From Flavobacterium omnivorum (GTDB lineage Bacteria > Bacteroidota > Bacteroidia > Flavobacteriales > Flavobacteriaceae): 64,000 nt of DNA. Shown here piece after piece: positions 1-8,212 of this stretch. Location of the stretch: assembly GCF_900099915.1 (NCBI RefSeq), contig NZ_FNDB01000001.1, forward strand, positions 1 to 64,000, in the 5' to 3' direction. Below the pieces are notes generated by a model that searched no databases, was not told where the DNA came from, and was given only the letters and a program-made list of their open reading frames with translations. Both the position numbers and the translations under genes were made by a program. The number at the start of each line of letters is the position of its first letter. Position 1 is the stretch's first letter.

Positions 1-143
1 AATAAATGATCTTGACTTTTAAAACTTTTCACATATCTGTCTGAATCATATTTCTCAACAGCTTTCTGAACCATTGAATCATCTATTAAAGAAATCAGCT
101 GTCCGAAAACAGACTTAGTCGAAAAATACTTATTTTTACCCAT
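1..143 (-). CDS. IS4-family transposase, N-terminal part (cut by window edge)
   Basis: The reading frame opens with ATG at 143 on the minus strand and runs off the left edge of the window. The 47 visible residues begin MGKNKYFSTKSVFGQLISLI and continue with a segment ending DRYVKSFKSQDHL. This matches the DUF4372 N-terminal domain of IS4-type transposases, in which a VKSF-x-x-x-D/Q-x-F/L block is typical. The catalytic DDE residues lie outside the window, so intactness cannot be judged. A hairpin with a T-run follows at 183-210, between the transposase start and the next gene. The terminal inverted repeat of the element cannot be fixed from one end only. Confidence 0.75.
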   Translation of the reverse strand, partial: MGKNKYFSTKSVFGQLISLIDDSMVQKAVEKYDSDRYVKSFKSQDHL

Positions 144-182
144 CGTTATTTGAATTTTGCAACTCTAAATTACGATTATTTT

Positions 183-210
183 AAGAAGCCATTAATTTGG
201 CTTCTTTTTT
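183..210 (+). terminator. Hairpin with T-run at the insertion-element edge
   Basis: AAGAAGCC (183-190) pairs with GGCTTCTT (199-206), followed by six T residues. It sits between the start of the minus-strand transposase and the plus-strand dioxygenase gene. It could block outward read-through from or into the insertion sequence. The neighbouring sequence ATCGGACAAC may be part of the element end, but this is a guess. Confidence 0.5.
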
Positions 211-255
211 ATCGGACAACAATGATTTCATAACTTTACAATTAAAATAAAAATC

Positions 256-795
256 ATGGCAATAGCAAAACCTTTCAACCTTAATAAATGGATTGACGAA
301 AATCGTCATCTGCTCAAACCGCCCGTAGGTAACAAGAATTTATACACAGAATCCGGAGATTATATCGTTATGGTAGTTGCCGGTCCTAACGCCCGAAAAG
401 ACTACCATTACAATGAAACCGAAGAATTGTTTTACCAACTCGAAGGCTCCATAAAAGTGATTATTCAGGAAGACGGCGAGCGCAAAGAAATGGAATTACA
501 TCCCGGCGATATGTATCTTAATCCAGCTAAAATTCCGCATTCTCCAGTGCGTTCCGAAGGTTCTATTGGACTTGTCATTGAACGAAAAAGAGCTGGACAA
601 GGATTCACGGACGGATTGCTTTGGTTTTGTGATTCTTGCAATCATAAACTTCACGAAGTTTACTTTGAACTACATGATATTGAGAAAGATTTTCTGCCTC
701 ATTTCGAACATTTCTATAGTTCTGAACACTTGAGAACCTGTGAAAAATGTGGAACCGTAATGGAAACAGACCCTCGATTTGTTGCCAAAAAATAA
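256..795 (+). CDS. 3-hydroxyanthranilate 3,4-dioxygenase
   Basis: 179 residues, the usual length for bacterial 3-hydroxyanthranilate 3,4-dioxygenase (NbaC/HaaO). The enzyme opens the ring of 3-hydroxyanthranilate in the kynurenine route of tryptophan breakdown or quinolinate synthesis. The cupin core shows the iron-binding set: H51 and the acidic residue of the HYNETEELFYQ segment, and a later histidine in KIPHSP. Two C-x-x-C pairs near the C-terminus (CDSC, CEKC) form the rubredoxin-like site seen in the bacterial enzymes. It is a cytosolic protein. Other pathway genes are not adjacent, but tryptophan 2,3-dioxygenase lies at 57411. The structured repeat at 800 starts 5 nt after the stop. Confidence 0.93.
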   Translation: MAIAKPFNLNKWIDENRHLLKPPVGNKNLYTESGDYIVMVVAGPNARKDYHYNETEELFYQLEGSIKVIIQEDGERKEMELHPGDMYLNPAKIPHSPVRSEGSIGLVIERKRAGQGFTDGLLWFCDSCNHKLHEVYFELHDIEKDFLPHFEHFYSSEHLRTCEKCGTVMETDPRFVAKK

Positions 796-799
796 TTTT

Positions 800-886
800 C
801 AGGAGCTCATCCTGCTATACGCTGTATCTTTATAAGTCGCGTAAAAAACGAGACCTATAAAGGATGTCGCTTCTATCAGGGCTAAA
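800..886 (+). repeat. Structured 3' repeat, copy A
   Basis: First of four related elements (also 19938, 29461, 54979). It begins AGGAGCTCATCCTGC and ends TATCAGGGCTA. CCTG (811-814) can pair with CAGG (877-880), and the outer AGC with GCT across a 4-5 nt bulge. The central hairpin is 828-842 with 848-862 (CTTTATA.GTC.CGT / ACG.GAC.TATAAAG, two mismatches). It starts 5 nt after the dioxygenase stop, in the same orientation as the gene. There is no T-run after the hairpin, so it is not a standard intrinsic terminator. Confidence 0.75.
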
Positions 887-932
887 AAATGAAAATATAA
901 GTAGTAACGTTTACTATTTAACCTTAAATCAA

Positions 933-940
933 TATATTTG
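933..940 (+). promoter_or_regulatory. -7 box TATATTTG upstream of the aldehyde dehydrogenase
   Basis: TATATTTG matches the Bacteroidota -7 consensus TAnnTTTG. It lies 36 nt upstream of the ATG at 977, which would give a short leader. A clear TTTG at -33 is not visible; TTTA occurs around 910. Confidence 0.5.
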
Positions 941-976
941 TAAAAAAATATAACAATTTTTAATAAAAAAGTTACA

Positions 977-2524
977 ATGATAACAATAGCAGATCAATTC
1001 GGAATCAAAGATGCCCTTAAGCAATTAGGGATTGAAGAGATAAATGAAGGAACATCAACTGGAGCAGCTAATTTTGCCAACGGAAAAATCATCGAAAGTT
1101 ATTCACCAGCAGATGGGACTTTAATTGGAAAAGTAAAAACGTCTTCTAAAGAGGATTATGAAAAAGCGATGCAAAAAGCATCAGAAGCTTTCCTAGAATG
1201 GCGTATGATTCCAGCTCCTAAAAGAGGCGATATCGTTCGTCAGATGGGAGATGAATTAAGAAAATTCAAAGAGCCTCTTGGAAAACTAGTTTCATATGAA
1301 ATGGGAAAAAGTCTTCAAGAAGGATATGGTGAAGTACAGGAAATGATTGACATCTGTGATTTTGCAGTGGGTTTATCCCGTCAATTGTACGGATTGACCA
1401 TGCATTCTGAAAGACCTTTGCACAGAATGTATGAGCAATACCATCCAATAGGAACAGTTGGAATCATTTCAGCATTTAACTTTCCAGTAGCTGTTTGGAG
1501 TTGGAACGCCATGATTGCATGGGTTTGTGGTGATGTTGCGATTTGGAAACCAAGTTCAAAAGTACCTTTATGCGGAATTGCTTGTCAAAATATTATTAAA
1601 ACAGTTTTAAAAAGAAATAACGTTCCCGAAGGTGTTAGTTGTTTAGTAACAGGAAACGAATCCGGAGATTTAATCAATAATGACAAAAGAATTTCGTTAG
1701 TTTCTTTTACAGGATCAACTAGAATTGGACGTCACGTTTCAAAAACCGTTGCAGAACGTTTTGGGAATACCATCCTTGAATTAGGAGGGAACAATGCGAT
1801 TATCGTTTCGGAACATGCTGATATCAGTATGGTATTGGTTGGAGCCGTTTTTGGAGCGGTAGGAACAGCAGGACAAAGGTGTACATCAACCAGACGTTTA
1901 ATCATTCACGAAAGTGTCTATGACAAAACCATCAGCGTTTTGAAAAATGCCTACGGTCAACTGCAAATTGGAAATCCATTGGACGAAAACAATCATGTTG
2001 GACCGCTTATCGATAAAGGAGCTGTTCAGGAATATTTGAATGCTATTGAAAGCGCCAAAAAAGAAGGCGGAAAAATAATTGTTGAAGGTGGTTTGTTAGA
2101 AGGAAGTGCATATGAAAGTGGTTGTTATGTGAGACCCTGCATTATTGAAGCGGAGAATCATTTAGACATTGTGCAAACAGAAACTTTTGCTCCTATTTTA
2201 TATGTAATGAAATACAGTTCGATTGAAGAGGCCATTGCGTTGCAAAACGGAGTTCCACAAGGACTTTCTTCTTCTATTTTTACTAATAGCATGAGGGAAA
2301 TGGAATTGTTCCTTTCTCAATCTGGTTCTGATTGTGGAATTGCCAATGTGAATATTGGAACTTCTGGAGCAGAAATTGGTGGCGCTTTTGGCGGTGAAAA
2401 AGAAACGGGTGGCGGACGTGAATCTGGTTCTGATGCTTGGAAAGCCTACATGAGAAGACAAACTAATACGATCAATTACGGAACCCAATTGCCATTGGCA
2501 CAAGGAATCAAATTTGATTTGTAG
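977..2524 (+). CDS. Aldehyde dehydrogenase, ALDH7/antiquitin type
   Basis: 515 residues of an NAD(P)-dependent aldehyde dehydrogenase. Landmarks are GIISAFNFPVAVWSWN and WVCGDVAIWKPSSKVPL in the cofactor domain, FTGSTRIGR, ELGGNNA with the general base Glu, and the catalytic Cys in GTAGQRCTSTRRL. The WVCGD-x-x-IWKPS and GQRCTSTRR forms are typical of ALDH7 (alpha-aminoadipic semialdehyde or piperideine-6-carboxylate dehydrogenase, lysine degradation). Its position after 3-hydroxyanthranilate dioxygenase raises the alternative of an aminomuconate-semialdehyde role, but the sequence favours ALDH7. It has its own promoter-like box at 933, and a strong terminator follows at 2545. Confidence 0.88.
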   Translation: MITIADQFGIKDALKQLGIEEINEGTSTGAANFANGKIIESYSPADGTLIGKVKTSSKEDYEKAMQKASEAFLEWRMIPAPKRGDIVRQMGDELRKFKEPLGKLVSYEMGKSLQEGYGEVQEMIDICDFAVGLSRQLYGLTMHSERPLHRMYEQYHPIGTVGIISAFNFPVAVWSWNAMIAWVCGDVAIWKPSSKVPLCGIACQNIIKTVLKRNNVPEGVSCLVTGNESGDLINNDKRISLVSFTGSTRIGRHVSKTVAERFGNTILELGGNNAIIVSEHADISMVLVGAVFGAVGTAGQRCTSTRRLIIHESVYDKTISVLKNAYGQLQIGNPLDENNHVGPLIDKGAVQEYLNAIESAKKEGGKIIVEGGLLEGSAYESGCYVRPCIIEAENHLDIVQTETFAPILYVMKYSSIEEAIALQNGVPQGLSSSIFTNSMREMELFLSQSGSDCGIANVNIGTSGAEIGGAFGGEKETGGGRESGSDAWKAYMRRQTNTINYGTQLPLAQGIKFDL

Positions 2525-2544
2525 AACCAAAATATAATAAACTA

Positions 2545-2582
2545 AAAAAGGCAATTTGAATATTTCAAATTGCCTTTTTTTA
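2545..2582. terminator. Bidirectional intrinsic terminator
   Basis: GGCAATTTGAA (2550-2560) and TTCAAATTGCC (2564-2574) form a perfect 11-bp stem with a 3-nt loop, with A-run upstream and T-run downstream. It sits between the convergent aldehyde dehydrogenase and the decayed barrel gene and can serve both strands. Confidence 0.9.
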
Positions 2583-2618
2583 TTTCAAATTGCTTTGAGA
2601 ATTGTTGTGAAAAGTATT

Positions 2619-3108
2619 TTATAAATTGAAAGAAGCACCAATATTAAACGTGAATTGATTGTTTAATTTATCAAAACCTATTGGATTTGTTTTGTAACTG
2701 GCAATTGGAATTCCTGCTTCAGTGAAAAATCCAAAACCTTCCGTAAAGAAATAACGAAATCCTAAATGCGCACCAAAATTACGCAATCCTAAATCCAATC
2801 CTGGATATAAATCCATTTTTGGATCTAATTTAAAAATATTCCCCAAGTTGGCATTGAATCGTCCTTTTATGTCCACTCTATCACCAAAATCAGGTTTGTT
2901 TCCTAAATCATCATTAGAAACAGATAACAAGTGCAAGCGGCAAATCCAAATGACATATTCTCTCCCAAACCAAAATCAGAAGAAACACGAATTCCAGATC
3001 CTCCGTCTTGAAAGTTCGCTCCTATGTCAAATTTCACATCACCTTTTCCTTTGAATGCTTGTACATTGATTAAACCGACTGTTAATAATACTAGTAATCT
3101 TTTTTATG
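2619..3108 (-). pseudogene. Decayed outer-membrane beta-barrel-like protein (DUF6646-like)
   Basis: The C-terminal 104 residues are open on the minus strand from 2936 to 2619 (LLSVSNDDLGNKPDFGDRVD..., ending FNIGASFNL). The N-terminal part is open in a different frame from about 3100 down to 2935 (LLVLLTVGLINVQAFKGKG, then DVKFDIGANFQDGGSG and SDFGLGENMSFGFA). The two parts read as one protein joined around 2935, so an indel has shifted the frame. The N-terminal frame also has TAA just before the signal-peptide-like stretch and no ATG, GTG or TTG in the expected place. The alternating residues and final aromatic/Leu end suggest a small secreted or outer-membrane barrel. I recall this family from Flavobacterium as DUF6646, which should be checked. 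Confidence 0.7.
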
Positions 3109-3149
3109 TTTTAATTTTTTTAAATTGTAGTAAAAGTGACTCAATAATT

Positions 3150-3875
3150 CTAATTTCTACCTCTCTCGTCAAAATACAATTGATCTAATGGTTCACTTTG
3201 CCAAAATTCCTTGGTGTCAACATCCATAATGGTTAATGGGCCTTTGAAAGCAGCACCAGTATCCACATTCCAAACATTTGCCTTTTGTACAGGCGTTGTT
3301 TGCCCTATTCGAGTAACGGGGGTGTGACCAATATAGATTTCAACATACAAGGTAAAACGCTTTGGATAAAACGGGTGATTGATTTTCATTGTTGTATCTA
3401 ATGCCAAAGCCGTTTCCCATAAAGTTCTGTCCCAATAGAAAAGTCCTGGAAAATATTCAAAATCAACCCCGTTCATATTGGTAAAACCAGCATGAACAAA
3501 CAATCGCCTTTGCGCATCCAGATAATAATTGTCTAACGATTTTAGAAAATCAATATGCTGCTGCTTGGTTTCTGCACTAACGGACTCATAAGCAAGTACG
3601 GTCGCTTCCCCGCCATGTTTGTACCACAATAAGTTGTCTTTACTTTCATCAAGCCATTCGAGTAAGAGATCATCATGATTCCCGCGAATGCAAATACAGT
3701 TCTGTTTGGTTTTTAAATCAATTATAAAGTCAAGTACCTGAGGGGATTGACTCCATCCGTCAACATAATCTCCTAGAAAAACAAGGGTGTCGCTTTTAGT
3801 AACTTTGGCTCTTTCCATAATTTGGTGCAGCGCTCGCAAACCACCGTGGATATCGCCTATAACAAGTGTTCTCAT
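3150..3875 (-). CDS. Metallophosphoesterase (PPP-type phosphatase)
   Basis: 241 residues with the full metallophosphoesterase signature: GDIHG near residue 8, GDYVDGW near residue 36, RGNHDDLLLEW near residue 64, then later H-bearing blocks (FVHAGF, IGHTPV). This arrangement is that of small serine/threonine phosphatases such as PrpA/PrpB and diadenosine tetraphosphatase-like enzymes. It is a cytosolic hydrolase with two metals in the active site. The substrate cannot be read from the sequence. It is a single gene with AT-rich DNA on the upstream side. Confidence 0.85.
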   Translation of the reverse strand: MRTLVIGDIHGGLRALHQIMERAKVTKSDTLVFLGDYVDGWSQSPQVLDFIIDLKTKQNCICIRGNHDDLLLEWLDESKDNLLWYKHGGEATVLAYESVSAETKQQHIDFLKSLDNYYLDAQRRLFVHAGFTNMNGVDFEYFPGLFYWDRTLWETALALDTTMKINHPFYPKRFTLYVEIYIGHTPVTRIGQTTPVQKANVWNVDTGAAFKGPLTIMDVDTKEFWQSEPLDQLYFDERGRN

Positions 3876-4447
3876 CTACAAATTGTTCTTTTTATTAATG
3901 CAAAAATAGCAGAAAATAAGCACTATTTTTCAGTTTATAAAATTAAGTAAAAGAGCGATGAAGCAGACTTTTTTAGTTTGTTTTTTTTAATTATTTTACA
4001 GCATGATTATTTTTTTTTGAAACTGAAATATCACTGTTTTAGGTGATTGTTTTATTTAATTTTTCAGATTAGTTTTACCAAAAATAAACACCGCTATTAT
4101 GACCGCAATTATTGCTATTACAGTATTCTTTGTTCATGTGATTTGTAGTTTGGTAAACGATATTTTACTTGGGTAGTAGTTCACCTGAGTTTAGCTTGCT
4201 TGTAGATTTTGCTTAGGAAAATAGATTTGTAAAAATTGAAATCACTTTCTAATACAAAGAGTGTTTTAGATATTGAGGTATTCAATCAGTGTAGTTATAA
4301 CAGTTTTCCATGCAGGCAACAGTAAAAAAAAAGACATTGTATCTTTCGTTAAGTAAAATCATTATTTAACTAAGGTTGCACAGCATGTTTTTAAAGTGGA
4401 CTCCATAAGAGTAATTAAATATATTAATTTTTTTAAAAAGAAAAAGA
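3876..4447. other. AT-rich intergenic region without a convincing gene
   Basis: About 570 bases separate the divergent phosphatase and Bor-like genes. A 25-codon ATG frame at 4099-4176 (hydrophobic peptide) has no promoter or ribosome-binding support. TGTATCTTTCG near 4338 resembles a degenerate -7 box and could serve the Bor-like gene about 100 nt downstream. No repeat or structured element was found. Confidence 0.4.
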
Positions 4448-4741
4448 ATGAAAAAAACAATTAAAAAGTTATCGGTAGTTTTTGCAGTTTCTGTAATGTT
4501 GACATCTTGTTTCTCTTACACAAGTGTTGTGGGTAAAGGAGCTCAAGGGAATTCAAGCGTTACAAAATGGAATCACTATGTTATTGGCGGATTAGCACCA
4601 GTTGGAGTGTCAGACTCTAAAGAAATGGCTGCAGGAGCAACAGATTATACTGTTTTCACAAGACAATCATTTGTAAATGGTCTTATTGCTGCAATTACTT
4701 TTAGTATTTACACGCCAACAACGACTACCGTAACTAAATAA
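4448..4741 (+). CDS. Bor-family lipoprotein
   Basis: 97 residues with a lipoprotein signal (MKKTIKKLSVVFAVSVMLTSC, Cys at 21). The C-terminal TRQSFVNGLIAAITFSIYTP closely follows the TQQTFVNGLLGFITLGIYTP block that I recall from the phage lambda Bor / Iss lipoprotein family, which sits in the outer membrane and is linked to serum resistance in Enterobacteria. In Bacteroidota, Bor-like lipoproteins are small and of unknown role. No phage genes are nearby. A hairpin follows the stop and precedes a small membrane protein gene. Confidence 0.75.
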   Translation: MKKTIKKLSVVFAVSVMLTSCFSYTSVVGKGAQGNSSVTKWNHYVIGGLAPVGVSDSKEMAAGATDYTVFTRQSFVNGLIAAITFSIYTPTTTTVTK

Positions 4742-4751
4742 TTAAATAAAA

Positions 4752-4785
4752 TGGCGATGGTTTTTATTAACCATCGCCAAATTTT
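4752..4785 (+). terminator. Hairpin between the Bor-like gene and the small membrane protein
   Basis: TGGCGATGG (4752-4760) pairs perfectly with CCATCGCCA (4771-4779), followed by AATTTT. It is likely a terminator, possibly partial, since the next plus-strand start codon is only 7 nt beyond. Confidence 0.75.
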
Positions 4786-4791
4786 AAAAAA

Positions 4792-4974
4792 ATGAAAAAA
4801 ATATTGTTTTTTATTTCAGGTATAATCGCACTCTATTTATTGTTTATTTTAGTGAACATTTTTATATATCATTATCAAAAACTAAATAACTTTGGTTTTG
4901 GATTCCTTTTTGGAAAGATTCTACTTTTACTGTTTTTTGGATATTCTACCTATAGATTGAGAAAGAGTTTTTAA
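4792..4974 (+). CDS. Small hydrophobic membrane protein, unknown
   Basis: 60 residues with two predicted membrane segments (about 4-24 and 38-55) and a basic end (YRLRKSF). No family is recognised. It begins 51 nt after the Bor-like gene, beyond a hairpin, and its stop abuts the 3' end of the opposing AlbA_2 gene. Its reality rests on the start placement, the length and the membrane pattern only. Confidence 0.45.
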   Translation: MKKILFFISGIIALYLLFILVNIFIYHYQKLNNFGFGFLFGKILLLLFFGYSTYRLRKSF

Positions 4975-4975
4975 T

Positions 4976-6115
4976 TTACTGCACATCATATTTCATTTTT
5001 CTCAAAATTCGCAACGCTTCTTTAAAAGATAAATACACTTGGTTGAATGGCTTTAATAATGCTTTGGCATCAATCAATCTTTGTTTTGCCTCATCAAACC
5101 CGTTGAGGTAACAAATCATGAATGTTGAGGGTAAATTCTCTAAATCTTTATGCTCTCTTTCGGTTAAAGAAAGTCCTTTTTGGAGCTTTTTCAGCAAAGC
5201 AATATTGGAATTATAAATGTGAAACAGCATTTTTTTGTTGAATTCCGGTGGCTGAAACAGCATTTCTCTTTCTATTTTATAATAGCCATTATCATGAAAA
5301 TGAATCGTTTGCTTTTCTAAAGGATAGTAGCTTGTTTTGTCATTCAAACCCAAAGGAACATATTCAATAATAGTAAAAGTATCTTCGTCAAAAGTAATTT
5401 CGACTACATCCTGCGCCGAGTAAAACAGCTTGATTTGTTCGTTTATCAATTCGATATCTACTCGCGATAAATAGGTTTTTTCACGGGATTTTTTGGCAGT
5501 TCCTGCCCAGCAGATTACAAATAATTCTTTGAATACTTTATACTTTGGCGCCATATCCTTATGGCGGAAATTCATGAAATCAATCACGCCATCAAGTGTG
5601 TATTCAATGCTGTTTCTGGAGTTGTTTTCAATACCAATTACTGTCTCCGTATTCTGGTAATTCTTTTCTATTTCGCCTTCCACTGGCATCGTGTTGCTGC
5701 CGCGTCGTATAAAAATACTGTTGGCTGGAATCGTGTGAATCCCTTTTTTGAAATGGGACGTTTTGCTTTTTGGCTTGACCGTTACCAGTCCAATTACTTT
5801 ATCTTTGGGCAAATTTGGAAACGGCACATTTTCGTATTGAATCTTGGGAGGATTTTCCAGATAGGCATTTACTAAATTCTGAATCCGGCTGTCGTCAAAA
5901 AAATCATCGCCCACAATAAGATTGTCATGATCTTCTACACCCACCACAATATAGGAATTGTTTGTAGGATTCGAATTAGAGAGCGCACAAATGTGTTTTA
6001 AAAATTTGGCTTTTCCTTCGCGAGTGTGTAAATTTAACTGCCGCTTTTTATCATAAAAACTGCTCTCATCATTGTGAGCAAGCAAGTTCTTGATAAGAAT
6101 GCGTTTGTTGATCAT
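4976..6115 (-). CDS. AlbA_2 (Schlafen-type) domain protein
   Basis: 379 residues. The N-terminal about 140 residues fit the AlbA_2 domain: an E/D-x-x-x-L..K...F.K.I.A.SN opening (FLKHICALSNSNP), then YIVVGVEDHD-x-x-x-VGDD and the strand IFIRRGSNTMP. The remaining 230 residues contain an F-x-x-x-C-W-A-G segment and a hydrophobic helical C-terminus, and match nothing I recognise. There is no ATPase-like C-terminal domain as seen in many AlbA_2 regulators. Proteins of this build are common single genes in Flavobacterium, and the function is unknown. It is a stand-alone transcription unit with a perfect inverted repeat upstream at 6179. Confidence 0.7.
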   Translation of the reverse strand: MINKRILIKNLLAHNDESSFYDKKRQLNLHTREGKAKFLKHICALSNSNPTNNSYIVVGVEDHDNLIVGDDFFDDSRIQNLVNAYLENPPKIQYENVPFPNLPKDKVIGLVTVKPKSKTSHFKKGIHTIPANSIFIRRGSNTMPVEGEIEKNYQNTETVIGIENNSRNSIEYTLDGVIDFMNFRHKDMAPKYKVFKELFVICWAGTAKKSREKTYLSRVDIELINEQIKLFYSAQDVVEITFDEDTFTIIEYVPLGLNDKTSYYPLEKQTIHFHDNGYYKIEREMLFQPPEFNKKMLFHIYNSNIALLKKLQKGLSLTEREHKDLENLPSTFMICYLNGFDEAKQRLIDAKALLKPFNQVYLSFKEALRILRKMKYDVQ

Positions 6116-6178
6116 TACTAATTATTTTTTTATTGTCATTCAGGAATTAATCCTATTTCGATTCTTTTTAAAAATAAA

Positions 6179-6240
6179 TTAACCGCAGATTCGCAGATTT
6201 AAAATTAATTAAAAATCTGCGAATCTGCGGTTAATTTTTG
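6179..6240. repeat. Perfect 22-bp inverted repeat with 12-nt loop
   Basis: The arm 6179-6200 (TTAACCGCAGATTCGCAGAT...) is the exact reverse complement of 6213-6234. The arm also contains the internal duplication GCAGATTCGCAGATT. A run of five T follows the right arm. It lies past the 3' end of the minus-strand SDR gene and could end that transcript. Its length and internal repeat are more like a REP-type repeat than an ordinary terminator. Confidence 0.8.
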
Positions 6241-6329
6241 ATTCATTAAAATTCCTTATTATTTTCATTTTAAAAACAAATTGTAATTCGCCATATTCAA
6301 AGGTTTTAGAAATAAAAGAACAACAACAA

Positions 6330-7082
6330 TTAATCTCTTTTTAAAATAGTTGCAGATGCCTGTGCAGTAGGTAAAACCATCAAATCGGCAATATTTATGT
6401 GATAGGGTCTTGAAACTACAAAGTGAATGATGTCAGCGATATCTTCAGGATGTAAGGGTTCAAAACCTTTGTACACATTAGCAGCTTTGTCTACATCTCC
6501 TTTGAAACGCACTTCGCTAAACTCCGTTTCAACAGCACCAGGATGAATAGCGCCCACTCGAATTCCAAACGGATTTAAATCCATTCTCAAAGCTTGGTTT
6601 AAGGCGTCAACAGCATGTTTAGAGGCGCAATAAACATTTCCGTTTGGATATACTTCTTTTCCAGCAATGGAGCCAATGTTGATAATATGTCCCGATTTTC
6701 GTTCAATCATTTGTGGAATTACAGCTTTAGAAACATATAAAAGTCCTTTTACATTAATGTCAATCATGGCATCCCAATCGTCTAAATTTCCATTTTGAAT
6801 TGGGTCTAAACCATGTGCGTTTCCGGCATTGTTAACCAAAACATCAATTGTGGAAAAGGCCTCTGGTAAAGAATTGATGCTTTCAAAAACTGCTTTTTTA
6901 TCGCGTACATCAAAGGATAAGGTGTGTACTTCAGTGAATGCTGAAAGTTCATTTTTTATTTCCAGCAATCGATCGTCACGGCGTCCGCAAAGAATAATTT
7001 TATAGTTGTTTTTAGCTAATATTTGTGCTGTTGCTTTTCCAATTCCACTGGTGGCTCCAGTCACTAAGGCTGTTTTGCTCAT
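6330..7082 (-). CDS. Short-chain dehydrogenase/reductase (YdfG-like)
   Basis: 250 residues of a classical SDR. The cofactor motif GATSGIGKAT is at residues 8-17, CGRRDDR after the second strand indicates NADP preference, NNAG is near residue 87, and the catalytic Tyr-Lys pair is in VYCASKHAVDA after the Ser of IGSIAGK. The closest functional group is the YdfG-type NADP-dependent 3-hydroxy acid/serine dehydrogenases. It is cytosolic. It is 45 nt downstream of the aldo/keto reductase on the same strand, so the pair may form an operon. Confidence 0.88.
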   Translation of the reverse strand: MSKTALVTGATSGIGKATAQILAKNNYKIILCGRRDDRLLEIKNELSAFTEVHTLSFDVRDKKAVFESINSLPEAFSTIDVLVNNAGNAHGLDPIQNGNLDDWDAMIDINVKGLLYVSKAVIPQMIERKSGHIINIGSIAGKEVYPNGNVYCASKHAVDALNQALRMDLNPFGIRVGAIHPGAVETEFSEVRFKGDVDKAANVYKGFEPLHPEDIADIIHFVVSRPYHINIADLMVLPTAQASATILKRD

Positions 7083-7127
7083 GATTTTTTCTGTTTTTTC
7101 TAAATTTATGATATTGGATATTTATAT

Positions 7128-8000
7128 TTAGGCTACATCACTGCCCATGCTCGCGGACCAAATGGCAAACCAATCTTCTTGGTCTAATTCTAATTCGACA
7201 GCTTTCATCAAGGATTGAATTCGGGCCACATTTACAGTTCCCGCAATAGGAATAACTTGCGCGGGATGTTTTAAAATCCAAGAAAGCAAAATAGTATCAG
7301 AGCCAAAATGATATTTTGAAACTAAGGTCGCCAGTAATTTTTTCAATCGTCTGGTTTGTGGAATATCTTCTCTAAAAACAGATCCCAGCGGATTCCATGA
7401 CATCGGACGAATGGTATTGGCTTGCATGTAATCAAAACTTCCATCGACCATTGGTTCAAAATTCGTTGCTGAAAACTGCACCTGATTGTACAAAACTTCT
7501 GTTTTTTGAAGAATTAATTCTGTTTGTGAAGACGTGAAATTAGAAAGCCCAAAATCGATAATTTTTCCTTCTGATTTTAATTTTAAAACCGCTTCGGCAA
7601 TTTCATCAGCATGCATCAGTGGGCTAGGTCTATGAAGTAAGAGCACATCCAGATAATCCGTCTGTAAATTTTTTAACGAGTTCTCGACAGACCAGATGAT
7701 GTATTCTTTGGAATATTCGTAATGTTTTATGTTGTTTTTACGGCCCTCAGTGACCATTTGGATGCCACACTTCGAAATTAATTGCATTTTTTCTCGTGCA
7801 ATGTTACTGGAAGCGAATGCTTTTCCAAAGTCGGTTTCTGTAGTGTAATCTCCGTATATATCGGCATGGTCAAAAGTGCTGATTTTGTTTTCTAAACACA
7901 CATTAATCATGTTTTCCATTTCTTTGGTATTGAGTTTTTTATCCCAAATTCCCCAATTCATTACACCTGCTACAATGGGTGATAATTTTGTTTTGCTCAT
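7128..8000 (-). CDS. Aldo/keto reductase (YdhF-like)
   Basis: 290 residues of an NADPH-dependent aldo/keto reductase. The catalytic set is present: Asp and Tyr in FDHADIYGDYTTE, Lys in LISKCGIQ, and His in LLLHRPSPLM. C-terminal IPIAGTVNVARIQSL is the phosphate-binding loop. The fit to the YdhF-type oxidoreductases is good, and the substrate is not known. It probably shares a transcript with the SDR gene that follows. Confidence 0.88.
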   Translation of the reverse strand: MSKTKLSPIVAGVMNWGIWDKKLNTKEMENMINVCLENKISTFDHADIYGDYTTETDFGKAFASSNIAREKMQLISKCGIQMVTEGRKNNIKHYEYSKEYIIWSVENSLKNLQTDYLDVLLLHRPSPLMHADEIAEAVLKLKSEGKIIDFGLSNFTSSQTELILQKTEVLYNQVQFSATNFEPMVDGSFDYMQANTIRPMSWNPLGSVFREDIPQTRRLKKLLATLVSKYHFGSDTILLSWILKHPAQVIPIAGTVNVARIQSLMKAVELELDQEDWFAIWSASMGSDVA

Positions 8001-8212
8001 GGTTTTTATTTTTTATTGAAATGCGTAAATCTTGTAATTCAAAGTATAATTTTCAAAGTTCTTAAAAATATAAAAATTGTATCACAATTAGTCCTTAAAA
8101 TTAGGGGTTTTATTGAAGTTTTAACCATTTATTAACATCTTACTTCTAAAAAAAAATTCAATTTGCACCTTCAAAACGAAGGCATTAAATTCAAGGTTTT
8201 AAAAATAGTAAA

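Noticed and set aside
256..2524. 3-HAO and aldehyde dehydrogenase as a dedicated kynurenine-pathway operon
   Set aside because: The second gene has its own promoter-like box, a structured repeat lies between, and its motifs favour ALDH7 over aminomuconate-semialdehyde dehydrogenase.
4099..4176. 25-codon hydrophobic reading frame
   Set aside because: No promoter, ribosome-binding signal or similarity; such frames are expected by chance in AT-rich DNA.
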